A DNA stretch of 64,000 nucleotides from Allobosea lathyri. Its GTDB lineage: Bacteria; Pseudomonadota; Alphaproteobacteria; Rhizobiales; Beijerinckiaceae. Below, piece by piece: positions 44,858-53,492 of the stretch (positions within the stretch are counted from its first letter, which is position 1; each line of letters opens with the position of its first letter). A program made the translations under genes and the position numbers. The notes under the pieces were generated by a model that had not been told where the DNA came from, ran no database searches, and worked only from the letters and a program-made list of their open reading frames with translations. Location: positions 806,001 to 870,000 of the forward strand of contig NZ_FNUY01000001.1 of NCBI RefSeq assembly GCF_900108245.1, given 5' to 3'.

Positions 44858-46192
44858 ATGGATATGGCGTTTCTCGGCGATCTCTTGACCACCGTGGCCG
44901 ATCGCGGCCGGGCCTTGATCGGTTTCGAGCGCTTCTTGGGAGGCCGCAACCGGTCGATCGATCGCCTGTGCGAGGATTTGCTGTCGGGTCGTGGCGAGGC
45001 TTCCGGCATGGCGCTGGCGCAGGCCGTGCTCGAGGAGTGGGAGCGGCTGGACAAGCCGGCCAGGCTCGCCTTCTTCAGCCTGCTGCAGGAGCGCTTCGGC
45101 CCCGATCACGACAAGCTGAATAAGGCGATCGACGCCTATCGCGAGGAGCAGAGCGCCGCGAATATCGCGGCTCTGCATCTGGCGTCGGAACCGCGGCGGC
45201 AGGAATTGCTGCGCCGCCTCAATCTCGCGCCGGGCGGCACGCATGTGCTGGTGAGCATGCGCGAGGCGCTGTTCGAGGCGATGGAGGTGCAGCCAGATCT
45301 CAAGGCCGTCGACAGCGATTTCCGCCATCTCTTCGGCTCGTGGTTCAATCGCGGCTTTCTGGTCCTGCGCCGCATCGATTGGCGCACCCCCGCAAACGTG
45401 CTCGAGAAGATCATTCGCTACGAGGCAGTGCACGAAATCCAGGGCTGGGACGATCTGCGCCGGCGCCTGGAGCCGGGCGATCGCCGCTGCTTCGCCTTCT
45501 TCCATCCCCAGCTGATCGACGAGCCGCTGATCTTCGTCGAGGTCGCGCTGACCGGCGACATCCCGCGCAGCATCGGCGAGGTGTTGAGCGGCGAGCGCGA
45601 ATTGTTGCCGGCGCAGGCCGCAACGACGGCGGCGTTCTACTCGATCTCGAACTGCCAGGAGGGCCTGCGCGGCATCTCCTTCGGCAATTTCCTGATCAAG
45701 CAGGTCGCTGAGGATCTGAAGCGCGAATTGCCGGGGCTCGACACCTTCGTCACGCTGTCGCCCGTGCCGGGCTTCGCCCGCTGGCTCGACGGTATCGTTG
45801 AGGATCCCGGCGAGTTCCGTCTGACCAATGAGGAGCGCGCCGAACTCGCGCGGCCGGCGGGCGAGACGATCTCGCTCGACGATCCCACCAAAGCGCGCCG
45901 CGACAAGCTGCTGGGCCAGATGGCCGCGCAATACATGCTGCGGGCGAGGACGGCGTCGGGACGCGTCATCGACCCCGTCGCGCGATTCCATCTCGGCAAC
46001 GGCGCGCGACTGGAGCGTATCAATGTCGGCGGCAATCTCTCGGCGCGGGGCCTGCGCGAGTCGCATGGCGTGATGGTGAACTACCGTTACGACCTCGACG
46101 ACATCGAGACCAACCACGAAGCTTTCGCGACACGAAACACCGTGGTTGCCTCGTCGGGGGTGCGCAAGCTGTTGCGGCCGGCGACGGCCTGA
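44858..46192 (+). CDS. matA: Malonyl-CoA decarboxylase
   Basis: Converts malonyl-CoA to acetyl-CoA and CO2. The protein contains an N-terminal helical region (SVDRLCEDLLS-like segments, residues 1-150) and the catalytic domain with ISNCQEGLRGISFGNFLIKQ near 265-285, LDTFVTLSPVPGFARWLDG near 297-315, and an end with the His-Gly-type SHGVMVNYRYDL. The ATG at 44858 (444 residues) has GGTGAGAG upstream and matches the family N-terminus MAFLGDLLTTVADRGR; in-frame ATGs at 44792 and 44828 would add residues unlike relatives. matB follows 40 bp downstream. Confidence 0.93.
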   Translation: MDMAFLGDLLTTVADRGRALIGFERFLGGRNRSIDRLCEDLLSGRGEASGMALAQAVLEEWERLDKPARLAFFSLLQERFGPDHDKLNKAIDAYREEQSAANIAALHLASEPRRQELLRRLNLAPGGTHVLVSMREALFEAMEVQPDLKAVDSDFRHLFGSWFNRGFLVLRRIDWRTPANVLEKIIRYEAVHEIQGWDDLRRRLEPGDRRCFAFFHPQLIDEPLIFVEVALTGDIPRSIGEVLSGERELLPAQAATTAAFYSISNCQEGLRGISFGNFLIKQVAEDLKRELPGLDTFVTLSPVPGFARWLDGIVEDPGEFRLTNEERAELARPAGETISLDDPTKARRDKLLGQMAAQYMLRARTASGRVIDPVARFHLGNGARLERINVGGNLSARGLRESHGVMVNYRYDLDDIETNHEAFATRNTVVASSGVRKLLRPATA

Positions 46193-46232
46193 CCCTGACC
46201 AACCGTAAAAACGCCTGAAAGGACCCGAAATC

Positions 46233-47762
46233 ATGGGCAACTACCTCTTCGACCTCGTGAAGGCGCGCATCCCTGCGCCCGAGGCTCCGTTCGCGCTGCT
46301 CGATGACGGCCGCCGCTATTCCTATGCCGACATGCTGGATGCCTCGGCCCGCTCAGCCAATGCGCTGGTCACGCTCGGCGTGAAGCCGGGCGACCGGGTC
46401 GCCGTGCAGGTCGAGAAGAGCATCGAGGCTTTGATGCTCTATCTCGGCACGGTTCGCGCCGGGGCGATCTTCCTGCCGCTGAACAGCGCCTATACCCCCG
46501 CCGAGATCGAATATTTCCTGGGCGATGCCGGGCCGTCCGTCTTCGTGTGCGATCCCGCCAAGGCCGAGGCGCTGAAACCCTATGCCGAGAAGGCCGGCGC
46601 GAAGCTGGAGACCTTGGGCGTCTCCGTGGGCACGCTGTTCGACAAGGCCGCCGCTGCCTCGCCGGACTTCGCCGATGTCGAGCGTGGGGCCGACGATCTT
46701 GCCGCCATCCTCTACACCTCCGGCACGACGGGGCGCTCCAAGGGCGCGATGTTGAGCCATGACAACCTCGCCTCGAACGCGCTCGCTCTGGTCGATTACT
46801 GGCGCTTCACCAAGGACGACGTGCTGCTGCACGCGCTGCCGATCTTCCACACGCACGGTCTCTTCGTGGCGACGAATGTCGTGCTTTTCGCCGGCGCGTC
46901 GATGATCCTGCTGCCGAAATTCGATCCCGAGCAGGTCTTCAAGTATCTGCCCCAGGCGACCAGCATGATGGGCGTTCCGACCTTCTATGTCCGGCTTCTT
47001 CAGGATGCGCGTCTGACCAAGGAGGCGACCGCGCATATGCGCCTCTTCGTCTCCGGCTCCGCTCCGCTGCTGGCCGAGACCCATCGCGAATGGCGCGAGC
47101 GCACCGGCCACGCCATTCTCGAGCGCTATGGCATGACCGAGACCAACATGAACACCTCCAACCCCTATGAGGGCGAGCGTGTCGCCGGCACGGTCGGCTT
47201 CCCGCTGCCGGGCGTGGCTGCCCGCGTCACCGATCCCGAGACGGGCAAGGTGCTCGGACGCGACGAGATCGGCATGATCGAGGTCAAGGGTCCCAATGTC
47301 TTCAAGGGCTATTGGCGCAACCCGGAGAAGACCGCCGCCGAGTTCCGCGCCGACGGCTTCTTCATCACCGGCGATCTCGGCAAGATCGACCCGGCCGGCT
47401 ACGTCCATATCGTCGGGCGCGGCAAGGACCTGATCATCACCGGCGGCTACAATGTCTATCCCAAGGAGGTCGAGACCGAGATCGACGAAATGCCGGGCGT
47501 CGTCGAGAGCGCTGTCTTCGGCTGCGCGCATCCCGATTTCGGCGAGGGCGTCACGGCGGTCGTCGTGGTGAAGCCGGGCGCCGACATCACCGCCGCCTCG
47601 ATTTCCAGGGCGCTCGACCAGCGCCTCGCCAAGTTCAAGCTGCCCAAGCAGGTCTTCATCGTCGACGACCTGCCGCGCAACACCATGGGCAAGGTCCAGA
47701 AGAACCTGCTGCGCGAAACCTATCGCGACATCTACGCCCGGCAGATGAAGGCGGGGGAGTAG
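46233..47762 (+). CDS. matB: Malonyl-CoA synthetase (malonate-CoA ligase)
   Basis: A 509-residue acyl-CoA synthetase of the AMP-forming class. The P-loop-like motif is ILYTSGTTGRSKGAMLSH near residues 156-173; ERYGMTETNMNTSNPYEGER is the adenylate-binding motif with the MatB-type TNMxxSNPYxGxR; GRGKDLIITGGYNVYPKEVE is the hinge region; and the catalytic lysine is in NTMGKVQKN near the C-terminus. With matA it turns malonate into acetyl-CoA. A malonate transporter and MatR regulator are not seen nearby. Confidence 0.95.
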   Translation: MGNYLFDLVKARIPAPEAPFALLDDGRRYSYADMLDASARSANALVTLGVKPGDRVAVQVEKSIEALMLYLGTVRAGAIFLPLNSAYTPAEIEYFLGDAGPSVFVCDPAKAEALKPYAEKAGAKLETLGVSVGTLFDKAAAASPDFADVERGADDLAAILYTSGTTGRSKGAMLSHDNLASNALALVDYWRFTKDDVLLHALPIFHTHGLFVATNVVLFAGASMILLPKFDPEQVFKYLPQATSMMGVPTFYVRLLQDARLTKEATAHMRLFVSGSAPLLAETHREWRERTGHAILERYGMTETNMNTSNPYEGERVAGTVGFPLPGVAARVTDPETGKVLGRDEIGMIEVKGPNVFKGYWRNPEKTAAEFRADGFFITGDLGKIDPAGYVHIVGRGKDLIITGGYNVYPKEVETEIDEMPGVVESAVFGCAHPDFGEGVTAVVVVKPGADITAASISRALDQRLAKFKLPKQVFIVDDLPRNTMGKVQKNLLRETYRDIYARQMKAGE

Positions 47763-47802
47763 GGGCAGGCCACCCGCTGGTCGCGTCGCGCGCGAACTAC
47801 CG

Positions 47803-47924
47803 CGTCATCCCGGACAAGCGGCGAAGCCGCGCAGATCCGGGATCCATCGTAGAGCTTCGCTTCTGGCAATGAATTGGCCCTCCGATGGATCCCGGGCCTC
47901 CGCTTCGCTACGCCCAGGATGACG
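47803..47924. repeat. Extragenic palindromic element, family A
   Basis: Begins CGTCATCCCGGACAAGCGGCG and ends CGCCCAGGATGACG, with inner GGATCCATCG and CGATGGATCC arms and an extra insertion in the loop. It lies between the convergent matB and MBL-fold genes. Confidence 0.88.
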
Positions 47925-47970
47925 GGTCAGGGGTTCGGAGCCAACGCTGCGCACAGCAAGACCGCTTGCT

Positions 47971-48735
47971 CTATGCAGCGACGACCGCTCTGATCTCGAC
48001 CGTCTCGCCATCCGCGGGGATCAGCAGGCGGTCGGGACCTATCCCGCGCCCGTCGGCCGCCTCACGCAGGGCGGCCCGGCTGATCGTCGCATGGTCGAGC
48101 GCCTCCATATGGGTCGCGATCACCGTCGCGCCCGGCGCGGCTTCGCAGAGGTCGAGCGTCTGCTGCGCATCCATCACGATCAGCGTGCCATCCCAGAGCG
48201 CGCCGCAGGAATGCGTCACGATGACGTCCGGGTCGGTCGCTGCGATCGCCTCCTGCAGCGGCGGATAGAGCACGCTGTCGCCGCACCAGTACAAGGCCGG
48301 CTCGCCCGGCGCCTCCAGGCTGAAACCCATCACCGGCCCCATCGTCTCGACGACGGCGCCGGTTCCGTGCTGGGCCGGCTGCCATTTGATGATGATCGAG
48401 CCGAGCCGCTGATAGCAGTCGAGCGGCTTGATCGCGGTGAACCCGGCCTTGGCGATGGCCTCTTCATCGCCCGCCCGGCAGATCAGCGGCAGGTCCTTGG
48501 GGACGCACTCCTTGGCGACATCGTCGAAATGGTCCGCATGCAGATGCGACACGATCACGAGATCGACGCCGACAAGGATGTCCTCGATCGGCATGGGCAG
48601 GTCGACCATGGGATTGGCGGATTTGCCGGCGAGCGCGCGCCGACTGTGCCGCGCGCCGAAATCAGGATCGACGAGTATCGTCCTGCCGGCATAGCTGAGC
48701 TTGAGCGTGGCATTGCGGAGAAGCTGAAGCTGCAT
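47971..48735 (-). CDS. MBL-fold metal-dependent hydrolase (UlaG-like group)
   Basis: A 254-residue metallo-beta-lactamase-fold protein. The metal motif is VSHLHADHFDD near residues 62-72, followed by QPAQHGTG near 118 and WCGDSVLY near 150, giving the H-x-H-x-DH, H and D ligands. The opening LQLLRNATLKLSYAGRTILVDP is typical of the UlaG/UPF0173 group. Reaction unknown; probably cytoplasmic hydrolysis of a phosphoester, lactone or thioester. Confidence 0.87.
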   Translation of the reverse strand: MQLQLLRNATLKLSYAGRTILVDPDFGARHSRRALAGKSANPMVDLPMPIEDILVGVDLVIVSHLHADHFDDVAKECVPKDLPLICRAGDEEAIAKAGFTAIKPLDCYQRLGSIIIKWQPAQHGTGAVVETMGPVMGFSLEAPGEPALYWCGDSVLYPPLQEAIAATDPDVIVTHSCGALWDGTLIVMDAQQTLDLCEAAPGATVIATHMEALDHATISRAALREAADGRGIGPDRLLIPADGETVEIRAVVAA

Positions 48736-48868
48736 GGATTGACCTGGTCCCTGTGACGGTCATGGCATTGTTTCGCCATCGCCGCCCGGCAACCAGTTCG
48801 AATTTGTGAAGCACTTCCCACGGATCCGTGAGGTAACGGCAGGCGTCTCAGAGACCGCTCGAGAATTG

Positions 48869-48983
48869 AGCCCTCATCCTGAGGAGCCGCAAAGCGGCGT
48901 CTCGAAGGATGTTCCAGCTGTTTCCAGAGCCTCCTGAATCATCCTTCGAGACGCATCTCCGGCTGCTCCTCAGGATGAGGGCT
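48869..48983. repeat. Extragenic palindrome, family C
   Basis: Perfect 17-base inverted ends AGCCCTCATCCTGAGGA (48869-48885) and TCCTCAGGATGAGGGCT (48967-48983), identical to the ends of the copy at 41368-41482, with the same inner GTCTCGAAGGATG / CATCCTTCGAGAC pair. It lies between the MBL-fold gene and the FMN reductase gene. Confidence 0.9.
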
Positions 48984-49004
48984 GGAGACCTTCCCGGCGG
49001 TCTC

Positions 49005-49595
49005 TCAGGCCGCGAATTGCCCGTATGGCACGCTGTTGCGCGCATGGCGCAGCGCGCTTGCCCACCAGTGCAATTGCGCGAGCATCGTTGCCATCGCCTT
49101 CTCCGGCCGGTCGGCGTCCACAAGCCGGCCGGACGCGTCGAACAGACTCCAGGCATTGGAAAAGCAGACGCCGTCCCTGATCGTGGTCGCGTGGAGTTCG
49201 GAGAAGACGAGCCGCAATTGCTCGACCGCCCGCAAGCCGCCGGAAAACCCGCCATAGGAGACAAAGCTGACGGGCTTGCCGCGCCATTCCGTGCCGACGA
49301 GATCGATCAGGAACTTCAAGGCGGCCGGATAGCCGCGATTATACTCCGGCGTCACGATGACGAAGCCGTCGGCATCGTCGATGCGCTGCCTCAACGCCTG
49401 CACGGCAGCGTGCTCGGCTCGGGGATGTCGATCCGGCAGGTCGAGCAGGAGAGGGTCGATGATGTCGAGGTCGAAGGGGCCGTCGCCTTCGATCTGTTGC
49501 GCGGCCCAGCTTGCGACCCTGTCGCAGAGACGGCCTTCGCGAGTGCTTCCATAGATCAGCGCGAGCTTGATCCGGGGTTCGATCCTGCGGTGCAT
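49005..49595 (-). CDS. NADPH-dependent FMN reductase family protein
   Basis: A 196-residue flavodoxin-like reductase. FMN phosphate binding is seen in LALIYGSTREGRLCDRVA at about residues 11-28; VIVTPEYNRGYPAALKFLIDLV near 85-106 is the second signature. It reduces quinones, azo compounds or metals in related proteins. The ATG at 49595 is chosen because GGAGCC precedes it and the fold starts there; an earlier in-frame start at 49643 would overlap the predicted promoter. It is divergent from soxR and has a SoxR-type promoter, so it is likely induced by redox-cycling compounds. Confidence 0.9.
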   Translation of the reverse strand: MHRRIEPRIKLALIYGSTREGRLCDRVASWAAQQIEGDGPFDLDIIDPLLLDLPDRHPRAEHAAVQALRQRIDDADGFVIVTPEYNRGYPAALKFLIDLVGTEWRGKPVSFVSYGGFSGGLRAVEQLRLVFSELHATTIRDGVCFSNAWSLFDASGRLVDADRPEKAMATMLAQLHWWASALRHARNSVPYGQFAA

Positions 49596-49628
49596 GGATA
49601 GGCTCCGGTTTGCATGTCGGGAGCGCGA

Positions 49629-49659
49629 TCTATAAAACCTCAACCAAGGTTAAGGTCAA
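49629..49659 (-). promoter_or_regulatory. SoxR-type promoter of the FMN reductase gene
   Basis: On the - strand, TTGACC (49659-49654) and TATAGA (49634-49629) are 19 bp apart, the overlong spacing typical of MerR-family activators. Within the spacer lies CCTCAACCAAGGTTAAGG (49638-49655 on +), which matches the E. coli SoxR box CCTCAAGTTAACTTGAGG in arms and length with few changes. soxR itself starts 13 bp beyond. Confidence 0.85.
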
Positions 49660-49671
49660 GAGGTCGCGTCG

Positions 49672-50127
49672 ATGCCCGGAAACCCAATGCGGCTCGCCGA
49701 ATTGAGCGTCGGCGACGTAGCCCGGCGCAGCGGGCTCGCCGTCTCCGCGATCCATTTCTATGAAGCCGAAGGGTTGATCCGCAGCCGCCGCAGCGCCGGC
49801 AACCAGCGCCGCTATGCGCGCGAGGTCCTGCGCCGGGTTGCGATCATCAAGGTGGCCCAGCGCACCGGCATTCCGCTCAAGACGATCCGCGAGGCGTTCA
49901 AGGCGCTGCCGGCCGAACGCACGCCGACCGCCGCCGACTGGGCGAAGATGTCCTCGCTATGGAAGGAGGATCTCGAACGGCGGATCGACCGGCTGACGCG
50001 CCTGCGCGACCACCTGACAGATTGCATCGGCTGCGGCTGCCTGTCGGTCAGGGACTGCCCGCTGCACAATCCGTGGGATCGACTAGCCGAGCAGGGGCCG
50101 GGCCCGCGCCTGCTCGATCCCGATTGA
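49672..50127 (+). CDS. soxR: Redox-sensitive transcriptional activator SoxR
   Basis: A 151-residue MerR-family regulator. The N-terminal helix-turn-helix ([26 protein letters not shown], residues about 10-35) is followed by a long dimer helix. The [2Fe-2S] cluster motif [12 protein letters not shown] (CX2CXCX5C) is intact near residues 119-130. In Pseudomonas and rhizobia, SoxR usually activates efflux pumps or reductases directly rather than soxS. The divergent FMN reductase gene with a SoxR-type promoter fits this. Confidence 0.95.
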   Translation: MPGNPMRLAELSVGDVARRSGLAVSAIHFYEAEGLIRSRRSAGNQRRYAREVLRRVAIIKVAQRTGIPLKTIREAFKALPAERTPTAADWAKMSSLWKEDLERRIDRLTRLRDHLTDCIGCGCLSVRDCPLHNPWDRLAEQGPGPRLLDPD

Positions 50128-50152
50128 TGTGCAGTCCTGGCTCGGAAACACA

Positions 50153-50258
50153 CGTCATCCCGGACAAGCGGCGAAGCCGCGCAGATCCGAGATCCATCGT
50201 AGAGCGATGAGCCCTCCGATGGATCCCGGATCTCCGCTTCGCTGCGTCCGGGATGACG
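50153..50258. repeat. Extragenic palindromic element, family A
   Basis: Starts CGTCATCCCGGACAAGCGGCG and ends CGTCCGGGATGACG, with inner GATCCATCG / CGATGGATCC arms. It lies between the convergent soxR and creatininase genes. Confidence 0.9.
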
Positions 50259-50300
50259 ATGTGTTTCGAGCATAGGCAACGTCGTTTTCGCGGGCTGGCC

Positions 50301-51098
50301 TCAGCCCGCCTTATGCAAATTCGCGAGCGGGAACTTCGCGACATCCGCCAGAAGCTCGGCAAAACCCTTGGCCTGGAAAGCCGCCGTCGCCTTGCCCTTC
50401 TCGGCTGTGGCCAGGCTCGCATCGCCCGCTGCGCCCGAGGCGTTGACGTCCTGCGCCATCCAGGCGAACGCGTGCAGCCCGGTCGGCCTCAGCCATTTAT
50501 AGTCGTTCTGCATCGCGACCGTCAGCGGGTCGAAACGCCCGGCCTGGGTCATGTCGACGAGGTCGGGCCGGAAATGCAGCATCAGCGAGGTCTCGATGTC
50601 GCCGGCATGGATGCCGTGATTGGCGTCGAGATCGGCATAGACCCCCTGTGGCAGGCCGAAGGCGCGCCAGGCGGTCGTCACCGCCAGCATGCCATGGCGC
50701 ACGCGCAGCTCCCGCGCCACGACCTTCATCGGGTCGATATTGCCGCCATGCGAGGTGACGATCACCAGCTTGCGCAGCCCGGCGCGCAGAACGCTCTCGC
50801 CGATCTCGATCCAGCTCCGGGTCACGCTTTCCCAGGACAAGGTCAGCGTACCCGGCGAATGCAGATGCTCGTTCGATTTGGCGATGGCAACCGTCGGCAG
50901 CACCAGCACATCGAGGCCGGCGGGGACCAGCGGCATCGCTTCAGCCAGCATGGCGTTCATGATGGTGGTGTCGACCGAAACCGGCAGATGCGGACCATGC
51001 TGCTCGATCGCCGCCAGCGGCAGCACCGCGACGGTCCTGTCGGCGGACAACCCTTCGAAATCGGTGGTCTTCAGGTCGCCCCAGAAGCGTGCGGTCAT
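50301..51098 (-). CDS. Creatininase-family amidohydrolase
   Basis: A 265-residue metal-dependent amidohydrolase. The family metal ligands are seen in LPLAAIEQHGPHLPVSVDTTI near residues 26-46, VTSHGGNID near 113, and HAGDIETSLML near 163. Relatives hydrolyse creatinine, N-formyl compounds or precursors of cofactors. No creatinase or cofactor genes are adjacent, so substrate is open. The ATG at 51098 is preferred, with GAGGAT upstream; an in-frame ATG at 51158 would overlap the neighbouring gene. Confidence 0.87.
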   Translation of the reverse strand: MTARFWGDLKTTDFEGLSADRTVAVLPLAAIEQHGPHLPVSVDTTIMNAMLAEAMPLVPAGLDVLVLPTVAIAKSNEHLHSPGTLTLSWESVTRSWIEIGESVLRAGLRKLVIVTSHGGNIDPMKVVARELRVRHGMLAVTTAWRAFGLPQGVYADLDANHGIHAGDIETSLMLHFRPDLVDMTQAGRFDPLTVAMQNDYKWLRPTGLHAFAWMAQDVNASGAAGDASLATAEKGKATAAFQAKGFAELLADVAKFPLANLHKAG

Positions 51099-51129
51099 GA
51101 TGCTATCATCCTCGATACGGCCGATGGTC

Positions 51130-51789
51130 TCATAGGCGGTTGATGTCCTCGCATTCAAGGACGTGCTTGGGCGCGCCGCTGCGCACGACCTTCAGCATCG
51201 CCTTGCCGATCCTCTCGGTCGAGGTGACATAGCGCGGGAAGCGTTTTTCCAGCGGGGCCAGCAGCGGGCCGAGCGCCTTGTAGAGCACACGATACAGCGT
51301 CGTGCGCGACTGGATGCCATGCATCGGGCGGATCATGGCGGGGCGGAAGATATAGACGCCCTTGAACGGCATGCGCAGCAGGGCGTTCTCCGTCCTGCCT
51401 TTGACGCGGGCCCACATGACGCGGCCCTTTTCGCTGCTGTCGGTGCCGGCTGCAGAGGTGTGGACGAAGACCATGCCGGGGTTGAGCCTGAGCAGGGTCT
51501 GCGCGGCGGCGACCGGCATCTCATAGGTAATGCGGCTGTAATCGGCTTCGCTCATGCCGGCGGACGCAATGCCGAGGCAGAAAAAACAGGCATCGAAGCC
51601 TGTCAGCTCGCTTTCGATCGCGCTGTAGTCGAGCAGATCGGCATGAACGATCTCGCTCAGCTTGGCATGCTGTTGCCCGCTCGGGCTGCGGCCGATGGCG
51701 ACGACCTCACCGACAGCGGAATCGAGCAGGCATTCGCGCAGCGCGCCTTGTCCGACCATGCCGGTCGCGCCGAAAATCAGGACCTTCAC
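51130..51789 (-). CDS. NAD(P)-binding epimerase/dehydratase-like protein
   Basis: A 219-residue Rossmann-fold protein of the atypical short-chain dehydrogenase group. The nucleotide-binding motif is VLIFGATGMVGQGALREC at residues 3-20 (G-x-x-G-x-x-G). The FVHTSAAGTDSSEKGRVMWARVKGRTEN segment, near 105-132, has the catalytic-type serine and lysine but no YxxxK. Function unknown, possibly NADPH sensing or a reductase. Directly after its start codon upstream is a repeated CATGACCTTCACGA tract (51783-51835). Confidence 0.8.
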   Translation of the reverse strand: MKVLIFGATGMVGQGALRECLLDSAVGEVVAIGRSPSGQQHAKLSEIVHADLLDYSAIESELTGFDACFFCLGIASAGMSEADYSRITYEMPVAAAQTLLRLNPGMVFVHTSAAGTDSSEKGRVMWARVKGRTENALLRMPFKGVYIFRPAMIRPMHGIQSRTTLYRVLYKALGPLLAPLEKRFPRYVTSTERIGKAMLKVVRSGAPKHVLECEDINRL

Positions 51790-51866
51790 GACATGACCTT
51801 CACGACATGACCTTCAAGACATGGCCTTCACGATAGGGACCTTTCCGGCAGCAGGGACGGCATGGC

Positions 51867-53258
51867 CTACTCCGCGGCCTCGGCGGCCGTCGCCTCCCAG
51901 CCCAGCAGCTTGCCGGGGTTCATCAGTCCGAATGGGTCGGCGAGGCGCTTGAACTCGGGCTGCGGCGCATCGATCTGCTTCCAGCCGGCATTGTTGAGCA
52001 CCCAGCTATGGGGGTTCGAGGCCTGGATGCCGGCGGCTTCTGCTTGCGCCATGATCTCGTGCAGCCGCTCGGCCGTCGAGAAACGCACCAGCGGCAGGCT
52101 GGAATGATAGACCTTGCCCTGCCGGCGCTGGAACTCGATGTGGAACAGCACGTCGTCGTGGAAATGCCTCTCGGCCCAGTCGAGCAGTTCGAGATTGCGG
52201 CCGGGCGGGAAGCGCAGCTGCAGATAGGTGATGTTGGGGTCGACCTTCAGCGCATGCAGGGTCGTGTGGTTCCAGGTGTATTCGTAGAGCGGCCCCGGCG
52301 CGCCCTTTTCGCGATGCTCGCCGAAAGCCGCCGCGCGCGCCTCGGCCGCGCCGCGCGAAAAGGTGACGGTGCCGCCCATCTCAACGATCAGCCGGTCGAG
52401 TTCGTCGGCCTGCGGCTCGGAGACCATGAGGATGGCGAAGGCCTTGTCCTCACCGAGATAGGGGCCGAGCCGGCGCAGATAAGGCGCAATGCGCGCGTCG
52501 TGGATGCTGACCAGCTTCTTGGCGATGCCGTCGCACTCCGTGAAGGCCTGGCCGAAGGCGGCGGCGGCTTTCAGCGTGTCGAAGGTCGCGATCCGCTCCG
52601 ACCAGGCATGCGCGGGCGCGAGCGGAACCTCGACCTCGGTGATGATGCCGTTGACGCCATAGGCGTGCATCACCTTGAGGATCTCCTTGCCCTTTAGTTC
52701 GATCAGGCGCGGTTCGGGCTCGACGGTCATGACCTCGAGCGCGATCACGGCGCCGAGATTGTCGATCTGGCCCCAGGTGCAGGAGCCGGCGCCGGCCGCG
52801 CCACCGGCAACGAAGCCGCCGATCGTCGCCTGCGCCCGCGTCGAGGGGTGCATGCGCAGTTCCTGCCCCAGCGGCGCGAGCGCCTTGTCGATGTCGAGCA
52901 GGTTCGCGCCGGCCTCGAAACGGCCCGCGCCGAGCGTTGTCGAGACCACGCGGTTGAGCCGGGTCAGGTTCATGACCACGCCGCCTTCCAGCGGCACCGC
53001 CTGCCCGTAATTGCCGGTGCCGCCGCCACGGACCGTCAGCGGGACGCGATGGCGCGCGCAGGCCGAAGCGACACGCCGGACCTCGTCCTTGTCGCGGGGC
53101 AGCACGATCAGCTCGGCGTGCTTGTCCTCCAGATCGGGCTTGAGCACCGGCGAGAACCAGAAGAAGTCGCGGCTGTTCATGCGCAGTGACGGCGCATCGT
53201 CATAGAGCGTCAGGTCGGCGAGTTCGGCGCGCAGGGCGGCGAGGGCAGGGTGGGGCAT
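51867..53258 (-). CDS. FAD-linked oxidase (GlcD-like FAD_binding_4 family), paralog 1
   Basis: A 463-residue flavoprotein. The FAD pyrophosphate loop is LTVRGGGTGNYGQAVPLEGG near residues 70-90; LRMHPSTRAQATIGGFVAGGAAG near 130-152 is the second FAD segment. It keeps the SRDFFWFSPVL N-terminal motif shared with the paralog at 56500-57888. The family oxidises hydroxy acids or similar compounds. The ATG at 53258 was chosen; a GTG at 53273 in frame is possible. It is divergent from the SsuABC-like importer genes across about 230 bp, so both probably serve one pathway. Confidence 0.87.
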   Translation of the reverse strand: MPHPALAALRAELADLTLYDDAPSLRMNSRDFFWFSPVLKPDLEDKHAELIVLPRDKDEVRRVASACARHRVPLTVRGGGTGNYGQAVPLEGGVVMNLTRLNRVVSTTLGAGRFEAGANLLDIDKALAPLGQELRMHPSTRAQATIGGFVAGGAAGAGSCTWGQIDNLGAVIALEVMTVEPEPRLIELKGKEILKVMHAYGVNGIITEVEVPLAPAHAWSERIATFDTLKAAAAFGQAFTECDGIAKKLVSIHDARIAPYLRRLGPYLGEDKAFAILMVSEPQADELDRLIVEMGGTVTFSRGAAEARAAAFGEHREKGAPGPLYEYTWNHTTLHALKVDPNITYLQLRFPPGRNLELLDWAERHFHDDVLFHIEFQRRQGKVYHSSLPLVRFSTAERLHEIMAQAEAAGIQASNPHSWVLNNAGWKQIDAPQPEFKRLADPFGLMNPGKLLGWEATAAEAAE

Positions 53259-53492
53259 GGTGTTACCGGTCACGAGAGTTGGCGTACCTTAGCCGGATGA
53301 GCTGCGCTGGGAAGCGCGTGCATGCATGTGCCGGTGGACGGAAACGACATGCCGATGATTTGGGCATATGCATGTTCTCTGTGCGAAAAGGCGCGATGAC
53401 ACATTTCCAGCGCCTTGCCCGGCATGGCATATAGTTTGCTCGCCCGCGGCCGAACACGGCGCTTGCCGAACCTGTTCAGGGAGGTTTCCTGC

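Noticed and set aside
43420..45054. A 544-codon - strand open frame opposite the OtnK-like and matA genes
   Set aside because: It spans two clear genes and their gap and has no recognisable domain.
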